DNA of 64,000 nt. Source: Betaproteobacteria bacterium (GTDB taxonomy: Bacteria; Pseudomonadota; Gammaproteobacteria; Burkholderiales; SG8-41). Below, piece after piece: positions 46,992-59,080 of this stretch. Position 1 is the stretch's first letter. Each line of letters opens with the position of its first letter. The stretch is from positions 62,001 through 126,000 of the forward strand of contig JAQGMI010000072.1 of assembly GCA_028292435.1 (NCBI GenBank), in the 5' to 3' direction. The position numbers were made by a program, and so were the translations under genes. A model generated the notes under the pieces. It was given only the letters and a program-made list of their open reading frames with translations, did no database searches and had not been told where the DNA came from.

Positions 46992-48317
46992 ATGAGCCAA
47001 ATGACACCGCAGGAAATCGTTCACGAGCTGGATAAACACATCATCGGGCAGGACGCCGCCAAGCGTGCGGTGGCGATCGCCCTGCGCAATCGCTGGCGCC
47101 GGCAGCAGGTCGCCGAGCCGTTGCGGCATGAGATCACGCCGAAAAATATTCTGATGATCGGACCGACCGGCGTTGGGAAAACCGAAATCGCGCGGCGCCT
47201 CGCGCGCCTTGCGGATGCGCCTTTCATCAAAGTCGAAGCGACCAAGTTCACTGAAGTTGGTTACGTCGGGCGCGATGTCGATACCATCATCCGCGATCTT
47301 GTCGAATCAGCGGTCAAGCAGGCGCGCGAACAGGCGACGCGCAAAGTGCGGCATCAGGCGGCAGACCTCGCCGAGGAGCGCATCCTCGACGCGCTGTTGC
47401 CGCCCGCGCGCGACGGCATGACAAGCTTGAGCGATACCGACAACGCAACGCGCCAGAAATTCCGCAAGCGCCTGCGCGAAGGCGAGCTCGACGACAAGGA
47501 AATCGAAATCGATGTCGCCGCGCAGCAGGCGCAAATGGAAATTTTTGCGCCGCCCGGCATGGAAGATCTGACCTCACAGATCCAGGGCATGTTTCAGAAT
47601 CTCGGCAACACGCGGCGCAAGAATCGCAAGTTGAAAATTCGCGAAGCGATGAGGCTGCTGGCCGAAGAGGAGGCCGCGAAACTCGTGAATGACGAGGATC
47701 TCAAATTGAGCGCGGTCGCGAACGTCGAGCAGAACGGCATCGTCTTTCTCGACGAAATCGACAAGATCACGAGCCGCGGCGACGCTTCAGGTGCCGAGGT
47801 GTCGCGGCAGGGCGTGCAGCGCGATCTTTTGCCGCTGGTTGAGGGCACCACCGTGACGACCAAATACGGCATGATCAAAACCGATCATGTGTTGTTCATC
47901 GCGAGCGGCGCGTTTCACCTGGCGAAGCCGTCGGACCTCATACCCGAACTGCAGGGGCGTTTCCCGATTCGGGTCGAGCTCGCGAGTCTATCGATCGCCG
48001 ACTTCGAGCAGATACTGACCAACACGGACGCTTGTTTGACACGGCAATACGAAGCGTTGCTCGCAACCGAGGGTATCAAGATCGAGTTTCAGCCGGCGGC
48101 GATCAAACGGCTCGCCGAAATCGCGTGGCAGGTCAACGAGAAAACGGAAAACATCGGCGCGCGCCGCCTGTATACCGTGATGGAGAAGCTGCTCGAGGAA
48201 ATTTCATACGACGCGGCGAAACACTCAGGCGAGACGATCGCGATCGATGCGCAGTATGTGGATGCGCGTTTGAAGAATCTGGCGCAAAGCGAAGACCTCG
48301 CGCGTTACGTCTTGTAG
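46992..48317 (+). CDS. hslU: HslU, ATPase subunit of the HslUV protease
   Basis: 441 residues from [20 protein letters not shown]. The Walker A GPTGVGKT is at 57-64 and Walker B is VFLDEIDK. The inserted I domain lies between them, and the C-terminus ends ARYVL, the tail that docks into HslV. It unfolds substrates for HslV. A start at 46917 would overlap hslV by 17 bases and add a segment not seen in the family. Confidence 0.97.
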   Translation: MSQMTPQEIVHELDKHIIGQDAAKRAVAIALRNRWRRQQVAEPLRHEITPKNILMIGPTGVGKTEIARRLARLADAPFIKVEATKFTEVGYVGRDVDTIIRDLVESAVKQAREQATRKVRHQAADLAEERILDALLPPARDGMTSLSDTDNATRQKFRKRLREGELDDKEIEIDVAAQQAQMEIFAPPGMEDLTSQIQGMFQNLGNTRRKNRKLKIREAMRLLAEEEAAKLVNDEDLKLSAVANVEQNGIVFLDEIDKITSRGDASGAEVSRQGVQRDLLPLVEGTTVTTKYGMIKTDHVLFIASGAFHLAKPSDLIPELQGRFPIRVELASLSIADFEQILTNTDACLTRQYEALLATEGIKIEFQPAAIKRLAEIAWQVNEKTENIGARRLYTVMEKLLEEISYDAAKHSGETIAIDAQYVDARLKNLAQSEDLARYVL

Positions 48318-48347
48318 CTCGCCAACTGCGGCGCGCATTGCCGGTCG

Positions 48348-49472
48348 TCAGCGCGTCAACACCATCGCTTTGATGCCGAGCGACTGACCAATACGATCGG
48401 CCGCCGCACGCGCGTCCGCTTGTGTCGTATAGGGACCAGCGTGCACGCGGAAGAAGCCGTCTTTCGGATACACGTGGAGCGCCGGCGCGAGCCAGTCGAC
48501 TTGCGTGCGCAGCCGGGCCAGATAAATGTCCGCGTTTTCGCGCGAACCAAATGCGGCGAGTTGTAAAAATAACCCTTTTTGCTCGGCGGTCACGGCGACG
48601 ATGGCCGTCTCCGGGGCGACGGCCTGCGGCGAGGCGGGATTGGCGGCCGCGGGCGGCGGCGTAACATCGGCTAAGGGTGTGCCCGCCGGCGCCGCCGCGG
48701 GCGTCAGCGGCGTCGCGGTTGTCGTCGCGGAAACTGGCGGAGTATCTGCAGGCGCGGTAGCCAATGTCGGGGGCGTCGGCGTGCCGGCATCGACGATGAT
48801 GGTCTCGACTTCGACGATGGCCTTGCCGCCGCCCAGCACACCGAGTTTGTACGCCGCGGTGTACGACAAATCGATCAGGCGATCGGGATAGAACGGGCCG
48901 CGATCATTGATGCGCACGACAATCGATTTATTGTTGGCCACATTGGTGACGCGTGCAAAGCTCGGGATCGGCAGCACGGTGTGCGCCGCGGTCATCCCGT
49001 ACATATCGTAAATTTCGCCCGACGATGTTTGCTGGCCGTGATAGCGCCGGCCGTACCAACTCGCGATGCCGCGCGCTTTGTACGGCGTGACTTGCGTCAT
49101 CGGCGTGTAATTCTGGCCCATGACCGTGTATGGGCGCATCGCGCCGCGCGCAAGCGGTTCACGTTTGGGAACCGCATCGGCCACCTGATCCAGATTGGGC
49201 GGCGGGTTGTCGCCGGGTCCGTCGTTCAGGTAGTAGCCGCCGCCTCGCGAGACCGGCGGTTTTGCGGGCGTTGTCGTCGTCGGCGCAGGCGTGCCGTCGG
49301 GCGCGCGCGCGACGGGCGGAGATGTTTCGCGTGTGCTCATACCGCCACAGCCGGCGAGCCCCAGCAATGCGATGGCAAAGAACAGACTGGATAGTGAATT
49401 GAGGATCGCCGATTGAGTTAAAGCCGGGTCCTTCAGTGAAAGGGGGTTATTTAATTTTTGCTCAATCCTCAA
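48348..49472 (-). CDS. rlpA: RlpA-family septal ring lytic transglycosylase, lipoprotein with SPOR domain
   Basis: 374 residues from a TTG start preceded by GGAGGAG at 7 bases. A lipoprotein signal (IALLGLAGC, lipid-modified Cys42) precedes the double-psi barrel with IASWYGRRYHGQQTSSGE and VRINDRGPF. A Pro/Thr/Ala-rich linker follows, then a C-terminal SPOR domain (about 300-374) that binds denuded glycan at the division site. It acts at the outer membrane or peptidoglycan. It is the last gene of the mre-mrd-rod cluster, a common placement. Confidence 0.92.
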   Translation of the reverse strand: MRIEQKLNNPLSLKDPALTQSAILNSLSSLFFAIALLGLAGCGGMSTRETSPPVARAPDGTPAPTTTTPAKPPVSRGGGYYLNDGPGDNPPPNLDQVADAVPKREPLARGAMRPYTVMGQNYTPMTQVTPYKARGIASWYGRRYHGQQTSSGEIYDMYGMTAAHTVLPIPSFARVTNVANNKSIVVRINDRGPFYPDRLIDLSYTAAYKLGVLGGGKAIVEVETIIVDAGTPTPPTLATAPADTPPVSATTTATPLTPAAAPAGTPLADVTPPPAAANPASPQAVAPETAIVAVTAEQKGLFLQLAAFGSRENADIYLARLRTQVDWLAPALHVYPKDGFFRVHAGPYTTQADARAAADRIGQSLGIKAMVLTR

Positions 49473-49493
49473 TCCGCACTCCTCCGTTGGATC

Positions 49494-50588
49494 CTAGCTC
49501 TGCACCAGTTTCTTATGAGTCTCAATGCTCATGAGAATGCCGAGTCCCAGGCAAATGGTCACCAGCGAAGTGCCGCCGTAGCTCACCAGCGGCAACGGTA
49601 CGCCGACGACCGGCAGAATGCCACTGACCATGCCCATGTTAACGAATGCATAGGTAAAAAACGTGAGCGTGATGGCGCCGCCGAAAAGCCGCGTAAATAA
49701 CGTCGGCGCATTGGCGGTGATGACCACGCCGCGCGCGATGACCAGCAGGAAGAGTATCAGCAGCACGAGATTCCCGATCAGTCCGAACTCCTCCGAGAAG
49801 ACGGCAAAAATGAAATCGGTGGTGCGTTCGGGAATGAAATCGAGATGCGTCTGCGTGCCGTTTAGCCAGCCTTTGCCGACGATGCCACCCGAACCGACCG
49901 CAATCGTCGACTGGATGGTGTGATAGCCGGTACCGAGCGGATCCTGCGTTGGATCGATCAGCGTCAGAATGCGCTGCCGTTGGTAATCGTGCATCATGCC
50001 CCATACAAAAGGCATACATGCCGCGGCGGCAAGCCCAAGCCCGACGATGATGCGCCAAGACAATCCGGCGAGAAAAAGCACATAAGCGCCGGCTGCCGAA
50101 ATCAGCAGTGCGGTGCCGAGATCGGGCTGGCGCACGATGAGTCCAATTGGAATCATCAACAAAATCGCCCCGATGATGTAGTTCTTGAGCTTGAGGCTCG
50201 CCTCATAACGGTCGAAATACCACGCCAGCATCAGGGGCACGGCAATTTTCATCAGTTCAGACGGTTGAATTCGCGTGACGCCGATGTAAAGCCAGCGTCG
50301 TGCGCCGTTGACGATGTCGCCGAACAACGCCACGCACACGAGCAACAGCACACCGAATATGTAGAGCGGCAGTGCGATGCGCCGCAAGTAATGCGGCGGC
50401 ACGTTGGCGAACATGTACATCACGCCGAGCGCGACCATGATGTTGGCGACCTGGCTGGAGAGGCGCGGCAGGCTCTGGTTCGAGCCGCTGAAAATTGTTA
50501 CCAGACCGACGCTCATTAAAAGCAGCAGCGCAATCAGCAGCTGGCTGTCGATGTGCGCGGTCAATATCCGCGTGATGCGCCTAATCAC
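49494..50588 (-). CDS. rodA: RodA peptidoglycan polymerase (SEDS family)
   Basis: 364 residues with about ten membrane helices. It shows GSNQSLPRLSSQVANIMVALG, QPSELMKIAVPLMLAW, RQPDLGTALL and SYGGTSLVTICLGLGILMSIETH, the SEDS signatures with the catalytic Asp in the QPDLGTA loop region. With the transpeptidase MrdA it builds side-wall peptidoglycan. It overlaps mrdA by 8 bases. Confidence 0.95.
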   Translation of the reverse strand: MIRRITRILTAHIDSQLLIALLLLMSVGLVTIFSGSNQSLPRLSSQVANIMVALGVMYMFANVPPHYLRRIALPLYIFGVLLLVCVALFGDIVNGARRWLYIGVTRIQPSELMKIAVPLMLAWYFDRYEASLKLKNYIIGAILLMIPIGLIVRQPDLGTALLISAAGAYVLFLAGLSWRIIVGLGLAAAACMPFVWGMMHDYQRQRILTLIDPTQDPLGTGYHTIQSTIAVGSGGIVGKGWLNGTQTHLDFIPERTTDFIFAVFSEEFGLIGNLVLLILFLLVIARGVVITANAPTLFTRLFGGAITLTFFTYAFVNMGMVSGILPVVGVPLPLVSYGGTSLVTICLGLGILMSIETHKKLVQS

Positions 50589-52488
50589 GGGCAGCCTTCG
50601 GATCGTCTTTTTCTGCTTTGACCGGCGTTGGCTGCTTGCCGAGCAGGTAGTAGTCGAATACCTGGCGCGCGATAGGCGCCGCGGCGCGCGCGCCGAAGCC
50701 GGCGTTTTCCACCAAGACAGCGAGCGCTAACTTTGGATTGTCGGCGGGCGCATACGCAATAAAGAGCGCGTGATCGCGATGTCTTTCCGCGACCCGGCTT
50801 TCGACATACTTCTCACCCTGCTTGATGGCAATGACCTGTGCCGTGCCGGTTTTGCCTGCGCTTACGTACGGCGTCCCTGCAAAGGCGCGCGCGCCAGTGC
50901 CTTCTTTATTGACGCCGACCAGCGCGTTTTTGACGACTTTGAGGTGTTCGGGATTGAGCGGAATGGTACGCATCGGCTGGGGTTCGACGACCGAGCGCGC
51001 GCGAGTCACGATGTCTTCGATGTAGTTAACGATGTGCGGCCTGTACATCACGCCGTCGTTGGCCAGCGTTGCGGTTGCCTGGGCAAGCTGCAGCGGTGTG
51101 TAGGAATTGTAGCCCTGGCCGATGCCGACGCTGATCGTTTCGCCGGCGTACCATTTTTGCCTAAAGCGTTTGGTTTTCCATTCTTGGGAGGGCAGGATAC
51201 CCGCGGATTCGCCGGTGATGTCGATGCCGGTCCTGCTGCCGAAACCGAACTGGCGCATGAACGTCGAGATATTGTCGATGCCCAGATCGTTGGCGAGCAC
51301 GTAGTAATAGGTATCGCACGACACCACGAGCGATTTATACATGTCGACCATGCCATGGCCACCGACCTTGTCGTCGCGAAAAAAATGGCCGCCGAAATTG
51401 TAGCCGCCCGGGTCGCTGATCGCCTGCTCGGGCCGGCGCTTGCCGATGTTCAGTGCCGCGAGCGCCATGAAAGGTTTGAAGGTCGAGCCCGGCGGATACG
51501 TGCCAGCCAACGCGCGGTTGACCATCGGCCGGTCGATCGATTCGTTTAACTCTTTCCAGTTTTGCGTGTCGATGCCGTCGACGAACAAATTAGGATCGAA
51601 GCCGGGCTTGGACACGAACGCCAGCACGCCGCCGGTAGTCGGATCGATCGCCACCAGCGCACCGCGAAAGTCGCCAAATGCGGTGTAAACCACCTCTTGC
51701 AATTTCGCATCGAGATTCAGCACCAGGTTGTTGTCGGAGACCGGCGCCGAACGCGACAGCGTCCGCATTGCGCGGCCGCCGGCGTCGACTTCAACTTCTT
51801 CGACCCCGGTCGTGCCGTGCAGATGCGTCTCGTAGCTCTGCTCGAGCCCGACCTTGCCGATGTAATCGGTGCCGCGGTAATTGGCGTCGAGCCCTTTGTC
51901 TTCCAACTGCTCGATTTCATTGGCGTTGATCCGGCCGATATGGCCCACCACGTGGGAAAACAATTCACCTTGTGGATATTGGCGAAACAGCCGCGCATTG
52001 ATTTCGACGCCGGGGAAGCGATAGCGGTTGGCCGCAAACCGCGCGATCTCCTCGTCCGACAGTCGCGTGCGGATCGGCAGGCTCTCGAAACTTTTGCTTT
52101 CGTCCAGGAGCTTGCGAAAGCGCCGCCGGTCCTTGGCGGTGATTTCAATCACCGTGCCGAGATCGTCGATCAATCCGTCGACGTCATCGATCTTGCGCGG
52201 CGTGATTTCAAGCGTGTAGGCCGAGTAGTTGCTCGCCAACAGCACGCCGTTGCGATCGACGATGATGCCGCGGCTCGGCACGATCGGCACGATCGAAATC
52301 CGGTTCGCCTCGGCGAGGGTCGTGTAGTGGTCGTGCTGCACGACCTGCAGGTAGAAAAAGCGCACGAACAACAGCGCAAACATGCACAGCACGAAAGCCG
52401 ACGCGACGGCGAGACGGACGCGGAACTCGTAAATCTCACGCCGCGAATTGCGCAGTTCGACGCCGGGATTGATCGTCAGTTCAGACAC
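50581..52488 (-). CDS. mrdA: penicillin-binding protein 2 (elongation transpeptidase)
   Basis: 635 residues. A cytoplasmic tail and a membrane helix (about 26-48) precede the class B PBP dimerisation domain and a transpeptidase domain with STFK (nucleophile Ser335), SCD (SCDTYYY) and KTGTAQ. It cross-links peptidoglycan during cell elongation as RodA's partner. It overlaps rodA and mreD by 8 bases each, which shows tight translational coupling in the rod operon. Confidence 0.96.
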   Translation of the reverse strand: MSELTINPGVELRNSRREIYEFRVRLAVASAFVLCMFALLFVRFFYLQVVQHDHYTTLAEANRISIVPIVPSRGIIVDRNGVLLASNYSAYTLEITPRKIDDVDGLIDDLGTVIEITAKDRRRFRKLLDESKSFESLPIRTRLSDEEIARFAANRYRFPGVEINARLFRQYPQGELFSHVVGHIGRINANEIEQLEDKGLDANYRGTDYIGKVGLEQSYETHLHGTTGVEEVEVDAGGRAMRTLSRSAPVSDNNLVLNLDAKLQEVVYTAFGDFRGALVAIDPTTGGVLAFVSKPGFDPNLFVDGIDTQNWKELNESIDRPMVNRALAGTYPPGSTFKPFMALAALNIGKRRPEQAISDPGGYNFGGHFFRDDKVGGHGMVDMYKSLVVSCDTYYYVLANDLGIDNISTFMRQFGFGSRTGIDITGESAGILPSQEWKTKRFRQKWYAGETISVGIGQGYNSYTPLQLAQATATLANDGVMYRPHIVNYIEDIVTRARSVVEPQPMRTIPLNPEHLKVVKNALVGVNKEGTGARAFAGTPYVSAGKTGTAQVIAIKQGEKYVESRVAERHRDHALFIAYAPADNPKLALAVLVENAGFGARAAAPIARQVFDYYLLGKQPTPVKAEKDDPKAARD

Positions 52489-53005
52489 GGTCGGGGTCGA
52501 GGGTGGGACGTTGCGGCAGTTTAAACAAGTAGGTCAGCAGCGGCCACAAAGCTGCGGCCGTCAGGCTGCCGGCGAAATAGCGAAAGCCGGGGAAACCGGC
52601 GCCCGCGAACATGCGCACGGCGAGCACAATTGCGGCGTTCAGAAAGAGCAGCACGAGCACATGCAAAATCTGGTCGCGCATCGTGAACATGAGAACACGC
52701 CGGTGCAACACAATGCCGGCAAACGCCAGCACCGAGTAAGCGAGTGCATGCTGACCAAAGAGACTGCCTTCGGCAACGTCCATCAACAGGCCCAAAAGCA
52801 ACGCCCACGCGAAGCCGACTTTGCGCGGTTGCTGTATGCACCAGTAAAGGACGACGAGCGCGACAAAATCGGGTTTCACGAACAGCCACCAACCCGACCA
52901 CGGCAGCAGATTGCCAAAGAGTGCGACGACGAAAGTCGCGACGATGAACGCGCCGCTGACCGGCAGCAGGATTTCGTGCAAGGACATATCGCGTGACTGC
53001 ATCAA
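52481..53005 (-). CDS. mreD: rod-shape-determining protein MreD
   Basis: 174 residues with five to six membrane helices, including FVKPDFVALVVLYWCIQQPRKVGF and GLLMDVAEGSLFGQHAL, both conserved in MreD. It links MreC and the elongation machinery in the inner membrane. It overlaps mreC and mrdA by a few bases. Confidence 0.93.
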   Translation of the reverse strand: MMQSRDMSLHEILLPVSGAFIVATFVVALFGNLLPWSGWWLFVKPDFVALVVLYWCIQQPRKVGFAWALLLGLLMDVAEGSLFGQHALAYSVLAFAGIVLHRRVLMFTMRDQILHVLVLLFLNAAIVLAVRMFAGAGFPGFRYFAGSLTAAALWPLLTYLFKLPQRPTLDPDRV

Positions 53006-53904
53006 GCCCCCTTGCGCGGCTTTTTAGCGCGCGGTGCCGCTTTGGATTCTTCGGCCGGCCGTGCCGGTTGCTTGTTTTCCCAATTGAGCACGAGCACTTG
53101 GCTATGGCTCGTCACGCCCGCGAGCGGCTTGCAGGTAATTCTTGCAAATAAGTAAGCGGCATTGCGCTCGACATTGGTGACTTCAGCGACCGGCAGCCCC
53201 GGTGGATATACCCCGTCTATGCCCGAAGTGACAAGCTGGTCGCCGTTCTGGAAATCGGCGTTCAACGGAATGAATTTCAATTCAAGCTGGCCGTCATTGC
53301 CGGTGCCGCCGATGACCGCGCGCAGGCCGTTGCGCAAATTCTGGATCGGCACGGTTTGCTCTTTGTCGATAATCAGCGTGACTTCAGACAGCCACGGATA
53401 GATGCGCGTCACCTGGCCAATGATGCCAATCTGGTCGATCACCGGCTGACCGGTCTTGACGCCATGCTGCTGGCCCTTGTCGATCACGATCTTGCGCGTA
53501 AACACGTCGCGCCCCGCGTACAGGACTTCGGCGAACTGCGTACTTTCCGGGAAGCGCTCGCGCGCGCCGAGCAATTCACGCAGGTGCGCGTTTTCGGCGC
53601 TAAGCGCCGAATACTTGCGCAAAACAACGGCGTCGGTCAGATTCTGGGCCGCGAGCTTCGCATTTTCGCTGCGCAGCGCATTCTGGGTCACGAAAAATTC
53701 GCCAAGACTGTCGAGCACGGTGCGCGGCGCGCCCGCCAGCCGCTGCAGCGGATAGACGATGACCGAAGCGACTTTGCGGACGTTCTCAAGATAACTGTAA
53801 CGTGCGTCCGCGATCAAAAGCGCAATCGAGGTCAGTGCACACACCAACAGGCGAACTTGGGGAGTCGGGCCGCGGCGAAAAAATGGCGGCGGTGAATGTT
53901 CCAT
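53002..53904 (-). CDS. mreC: rod-shape-determining protein MreC
   Basis: 300 residues. A short cytoplasmic start and one membrane helix (about 16-34) are followed by a periplasmic coiled coil (about 70-110, NAKLAAQNLTD and SAENAHLRELLG) and two beta-barrel domains (VIDQIGIIGQV, LVTSGIDGVYPPGLPVAEV). A Lys/Ala-rich tail ends it. It forms filaments that organise PBP2 and RodA. It lies between mreB and mreD. Confidence 0.94.
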   Translation of the reverse strand: MEHSPPPFFRRGPTPQVRLLVCALTSIALLIADARYSYLENVRKVASVIVYPLQRLAGAPRTVLDSLGEFFVTQNALRSENAKLAAQNLTDAVVLRKYSALSAENAHLRELLGARERFPESTQFAEVLYAGRDVFTRKIVIDKGQQHGVKTGQPVIDQIGIIGQVTRIYPWLSEVTLIIDKEQTVPIQNLRNGLRAVIGGTGNDGQLELKFIPLNADFQNGDQLVTSGIDGVYPPGLPVAEVTNVERNAAYLFARITCKPLAGVTSHSQVLVLNWENKQPARPAEESKAAPRAKKPRKGA

Positions 53905-53988
53905 TAGCGGGCAAACGGGAGGAGCGAGGCGGAAGGTCTTGGTGGTTGCAGATCCGCCTCTACCCTCATGCCTTACACCTCATGCTTA

Positions 53989-55123
<1,135 letters not shown>

Positions 55124-55411
55124 ATGGCACTGACGCTCGACGACGTTAAACGAATTGCGCAATTGGCGCGCATCGAGGTAGCTCCGGACGAGGCCAACGA
55201 GGTGCTCGCGCGCATGACCGGAATTTTCAAGCTGATCGAAGAAATGCAGGCCGTCGACACCCGCGGCGTCGAACCGATGGCCCACGCACAGGACGTGAGC
55301 TTGCGGCTGCGCGATGACACCGTCACGGAGACCGACCAGCGCGAGTTGTTCCAATCGCTGGCGCCGCAAGTCGAGGGCGGTCTTTATCTGGTGCCTAAAG
55401 TTCTTGAGTGA
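55124..55411 (+). CDS. gatC: Asp-tRNA(Asn)/Glu-tRNA(Gln) amidotransferase subunit C
   Basis: 95 residues beginning [19 protein letters not shown], with [17 protein letters not shown] and a C-terminal [11 protein letters not shown], all typical. GatC is a short chain that wraps around and stabilises the GatA-GatB complex. gatA and gatB follow. Confidence 0.96.
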   Translation: MALTLDDVKRIAQLARIEVAPDEANEVLARMTGIFKLIEEMQAVDTRGVEPMAHAQDVSLRLRDDTVTETDQRELFQSLAPQVEGGLYLVPKVLE

Positions 55412-55481
55412 CGGGCAGATGAGCGGCTAGCGCGGCAATAGCATCCGCCGACTAGCACAGCCTCATTTTTCGCCGCCTTCT

Positions 55482-56939
55482 ATGCTGAATTCAACGCTTA
55501 AAGAACTCGCTGTCGAACTCGCCGCCAAACGCGTGTCGAGTGTTGAGCTGACCGGGTATTTTCTGAAACGAATCAATGGGCTTGGCAAAACGCTCAACGC
55601 GTTCATCAGCGTCGATGAAGAGCGCAGCCTGGCGCTTGCCCGAGCGGCCGATGCCGTGCGCGCGCAAGGTCAAGCCGGTCCGCTGACCGGCATTCCGATC
55701 GCCCATAAAGACATTTTTTGCGCGAAGGGCTGGCTGACGACTTGTGCGTCCAAAATCCTGTCGAATTTTGTCGCGCCCTATGATGCGCATGTGATCGAGT
55801 GCTTCAATAAGTCGGGTGCCGTCATCGCGGGCAAGACGAACATGGACGAGTTCGCGATGGGCTCCTCGAACGAGACTTCCTATTACGGTCCGGTCAAGAA
55901 TCCATGGGACCTCGCCGCCGTACCCGGCGGCAGTTCCGGCGGTTCGGCGGCAGCGGTCGCCGCCCGCCTGACGCCGGCTGCTACGGGCACCGATACCGGG
56001 GGCTCGATTCGCCAGCCTGCGGCGCTATCGGGCATTTGCGGCCTGAAGCCGACTTATGGTGTCGTGTCACGCTACGGCATGATCGCTTTTGCTTCAAGTC
56101 TCGATCAGGCCGGGCCGTTCGCGAAAACGGCCGAGGATCTCGCGTTGATGATGAATGTGATGAGCGGATTCGACGCGCGCGATTCGACGAGCCTGGATCG
56201 CGAGCGCGAGAATTACACGCGCAATCTCGCCAAGCCGCTGCGTGGTTTACGGATCGGATTGCCGGCCGAGTTTTTCGCGGAAGGCATGCAGCCCGACGTC
56301 GCCAAAGCGATCGATGCCGCGATTGCGGATTTCAGGCAGCTGGGCTGCGAGACCGTTGAAGTGTCGCTCCCCAACATGAAATTGTCGGTGCCGGTGTATT
56401 ACGTTTTGGCGCCGGCCGAGGCGTCCAGCAACCTGTCCCGCTTCGACGGCGTGCGCTACGGTTATCGCGCGGCCGAATATACCGACCTTGCGGACATGTA
56501 TAGAAAGACGCGCGGCCAAGGCTTCGGCGCCGAAGTGAAGCGCCGCATATTGATTGGCACCTACGTGCTCTCGCATGGTTACTACGACGCGTATTATCTG
56601 CAGGCGCAAAAACTGCGCCGCCTCATTGCCCAGGATTTCGTCGAAGCGTTTAAAAAATGCGATGTGATAATGGGGCCCACGACGCCGACGACCGCATTCA
56701 ACATCGGCGAGAAGGCAGGGGATCCGGTACAGATGTACTTGTCCGACATTTATACGATTGCAGTGAACCTCGCGGGCCTGCCGGGCATGTCGATCCCCGC
56801 CGGCTTCGGGGCCAAAGATCACCCGGTTGGCTTGCAGCTCATTGGTAATTATTTCGATGAGGCGCGCATGCTGAACGTTGCGCATCAATATCAGCAGACG
56901 ACCGACTGGCATTTGCGCATGCCGCAGGGGATCGCATGA
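55482..56939 (+). CDS. gatA: Asp/Glu-tRNA amidotransferase subunit A
   Basis: 485 residues of the amidase-signature family. The Ser-cisSer-Lys triad is Lys76 (AHKDIF), Ser151 ([10 protein letters not shown]) and Ser175 ([13 protein letters not shown]). It releases ammonia from glutamine for conversion of misacylated Glu-tRNA(Gln) or Asp-tRNA(Asn). It overlaps gatB by 4 bases. Confidence 0.97.
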   Translation: MLNSTLKELAVELAAKRVSSVELTGYFLKRINGLGKTLNAFISVDEERSLALARAADAVRAQGQAGPLTGIPIAHKDIFCAKGWLTTCASKILSNFVAPYDAHVIECFNKSGAVIAGKTNMDEFAMGSSNETSYYGPVKNPWDLAAVPGGSSGGSAAAVAARLTPAATGTDTGGSIRQPAALSGICGLKPTYGVVSRYGMIAFASSLDQAGPFAKTAEDLALMMNVMSGFDARDSTSLDRERENYTRNLAKPLRGLRIGLPAEFFAEGMQPDVAKAIDAAIADFRQLGCETVEVSLPNMKLSVPVYYVLAPAEASSNLSRFDGVRYGYRAAEYTDLADMYRKTRGQGFGAEVKRRILIGTYVLSHGYYDAYYLQAQKLRRLIAQDFVEAFKKCDVIMGPTTPTTAFNIGEKAGDPVQMYLSDIYTIAVNLAGLPGMSIPAGFGAKDHPVGLQLIGNYFDEARMLNVAHQYQQTTDWHLRMPQGIA

Positions 56940-58387
56940 ATTGGGAGGTCGTGATCGGGCTTGAAACCCACGCGCAGTTGTCGACGCAGTCGAAGATCTT
57001 CTCCGGCGCGTCGACCGCGTTCGGCGCGAGCCCGAATTCGCAGGCGAGCGCGGTCGACATCGCGCTGCCCGGGGTGCTGCCGGTTTTGAACAAGGGCGCG
57101 GTCGAACGCGCGATCCGCTTTGGCCTCGCGGTCAACGGCAAAATTAGCCGCCGGTCTATTTTCGCGCGCAAAAACTATTTCTATCCCGACCTGCCGAAGG
57201 GCTACCAGATCAGTCAGTACGAGCTGCCGATTGTTGAAGGCGGCTCGTTGACAGTCACGACAGCCGACGGCGAGAAAACGGTGCGTTTGACCCGTGCGCA
57301 TCTCGAAGAGGATGCCGGCAAGTCGCTGCACGAGGATTTTCACGGCAGGACCGGTATCGATTTGAATCGCGCCGGTACACCGTTGCTTGAAATCGTCACC
57401 GAACCCGATATGCGATCGGCTGAAGAAGCGGTGGCGTACGCCAAAGTACTGCACACGCTCGTGCGCTGGATCGGCATTTGCGACGGCAACATGCAGGAAG
57501 GTTCCTTCCGCTGCGACGCCAACGTCTCCGTGCGGCCGGCGGGGTCCGACAAATTCGGCACGCGTTGTGAGATCAAAAACCTGAATTCGTTTCGCTTCAT
57601 GGAGCAGGCGATCAAGTTTGAAGTGCGGCGTCAGATCGAATTGCTCGAAGACGGCGGCAAGGTGGTGCAGGAAACGCGCCTTTATGATCCGGACAAGGAC
57701 GAGACGCGTTCCATGCGCTCGAAGGAAGACGCGATGGATTATCGTTACTTTCCGGACCCCGATCTGTTGCCGCTGGCGATCAGCCCGCAGTGGATCGACG
57801 AAGTGAAAGCGCAAATGCGTGAGTTGCCGGGCACCAAGCGCGCGCAATACCTGACCGGCTACGGGCTCTCCGTATACGACACCCAGCTACTCACCCAGTC
57901 GTTCGAGTGGTCGGATTATTTTGAGACAGCGCTGGTTGCCTGCGAATTCGCCGATAAGGCTGCCGCGGCCAAACAAATCGCCAATATGATGACGAGCGAG
58001 CTGGCGGCCGCGATCAACCGCAGCGAAATCGATATTAGTGCCGCGCCGGTCACGCCATCCGCGCTGGCAGGTCTTGTCCGTAAGGGTTTGGACGGTACGC
58101 TGAGCAACAAAATGGCCAAGGAAGTATTCGCCGCCATGTGGGCCGGCGAAGGCGGCGCGGATGAGATCATCGAAAAACGCGGCTTGAAACAGATTTCAGA
58201 CACCGGCGAAATCGAAAAAATCGTCGATGCCGTGATTGCCGCGAACGTCCAGCAAGTGGCGGACTACCGGAGCGGCAAGGACAAGGCGTTTAATTCGCTG
58301 GTCGGCCAGGTGATGAAAGCATCGAAGGGCAAGGCCAATCCAGCGCAGGTCAATGCGCTGCTAAAGCAGAAACTCGGCGCGCAATAA
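56936..58387 (+). CDS. gatB: Asp/Glu-tRNA amidotransferase subunit B
   Basis: 483 residues. It begins [22 protein letters not shown], with [24 protein letters not shown] and [17 protein letters not shown]. The C-terminal YqeY-like tail ends [16 protein letters not shown]. It binds the misacylated tRNA, activates the side chain with ATP and accepts the ammonia from GatA. It completes a gatCAB operon and converges on a DUF4124 gene. Confidence 0.97.
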   Translation: MNWEVVIGLETHAQLSTQSKIFSGASTAFGASPNSQASAVDIALPGVLPVLNKGAVERAIRFGLAVNGKISRRSIFARKNYFYPDLPKGYQISQYELPIVEGGSLTVTTADGEKTVRLTRAHLEEDAGKSLHEDFHGRTGIDLNRAGTPLLEIVTEPDMRSAEEAVAYAKVLHTLVRWIGICDGNMQEGSFRCDANVSVRPAGSDKFGTRCEIKNLNSFRFMEQAIKFEVRRQIELLEDGGKVVQETRLYDPDKDETRSMRSKEDAMDYRYFPDPDLLPLAISPQWIDEVKAQMRELPGTKRAQYLTGYGLSVYDTQLLTQSFEWSDYFETALVACEFADKAAAAKQIANMMTSELAAAINRSEIDISAAPVTPSALAGLVRKGLDGTLSNKMAKEVFAAMWAGEGGADEIIEKRGLKQISDTGEIEKIVDAVIAANVQQVADYRSGKDKAFNSLVGQVMKASKGKANPAQVNALLKQKLGAQ

Positions 58388-58396
58388 ACTGCGGCG

Positions 58397-59080
58397 TTAT
58401 TTTTTTGCCGCCGGTGCGGACGCCGCAGCAGCCGTCGGTTGTGCTGAGCCGACCGTCGGTCCCGTCAACTCGATGAAACGCTTTTTCAACTCGTCATACT
58501 GCACGTTCAAATCAACGATGTCTTTGCGCTTTTGCGTAATCTGCGCCTGGATTTTTGCCTTGCCCGTTTCAGCGCGGTCAAACTCCTCCTGCACGGCTGC
58601 GGGCGCGGGTTTGTTTTCTTTCTTGTACTGATCAATTTTGTTGCGAGCGTCCGCCTGGCGGTCGTTCGCATTTTTAAGGTTGGTCTGCTGGGCCTCGATG
58701 TTGGACTCGATCAGCTGAATATCGCGATTGCGCTTAAGGTCGATTTCTCTCGCCGTGGTAAACGTATCGAGCAGCGCCTTGTCTTTACGTTTTATCTCGG
58801 CTTCGCGCGCGCCATCAGCCTTCTTGCGGTCGGCCTCGTCCTGAATCGCTTTTTTCTGGGCCGGCGTTAGTGCAGCGTCCGACTCTTTCACGGTGACACC
58901 GCCCTTGTTCAGCTCCTGCTGGGCATTGTCCCTGTATTCAATGGGTACCTTGTCGCCGCAACCGACGGTCTTGCCGGCCTTGTCTTTCCAGCAGACGATT
59001 TTGCCGCCCTTGTCCTGCGCATAAACGGATCCGACGCTGACAAACAATCCGATCGCTAACACCGTTTTAAGACTATGCAT
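58397..59080 (-). CDS. secreted DUF4124 protein with long coiled coil
   Basis: 227 residues. A signal peptide ([21 protein letters not shown]) is followed by a DUF4124-like module with a cysteine pair ([19 protein letters not shown]). A long charged helical stretch (about 70-205, including [27 protein letters not shown] and [23 protein letters not shown]) should form a coiled coil. The end is Ala/Pro/Lys-rich. It is probably periplasmic, with unknown function. GGAG lies upstream of the ATG. Its start overlaps the pyrE stop by 8 bases. Confidence 0.8.
   Translation of the reverse strand: MHSLKTVLAIGLFVSVGSVYAQDKGGKIVCWKDKAGKTVGCGDKVPIEYRDNAQQELNKGGVTVKESDAALTPAQKKAIQDEADRKKADGAREAEIKRKDKALLDTFTTAREIDLKRNRDIQLIESNIEAQQTNLKNANDRQADARNKIDQYKKENKPAPAAVQEEFDRAETGKAKIQAQITQKRKDIVDLNVQYDELKKRFIELTGPTVGSAQPTAAAASAPAAKK

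Noticed and set aside
56891..57847. A 318-residue frame antisense to gatB
   Set aside because: Shadow of gatB. No start signal and no conserved motifs.
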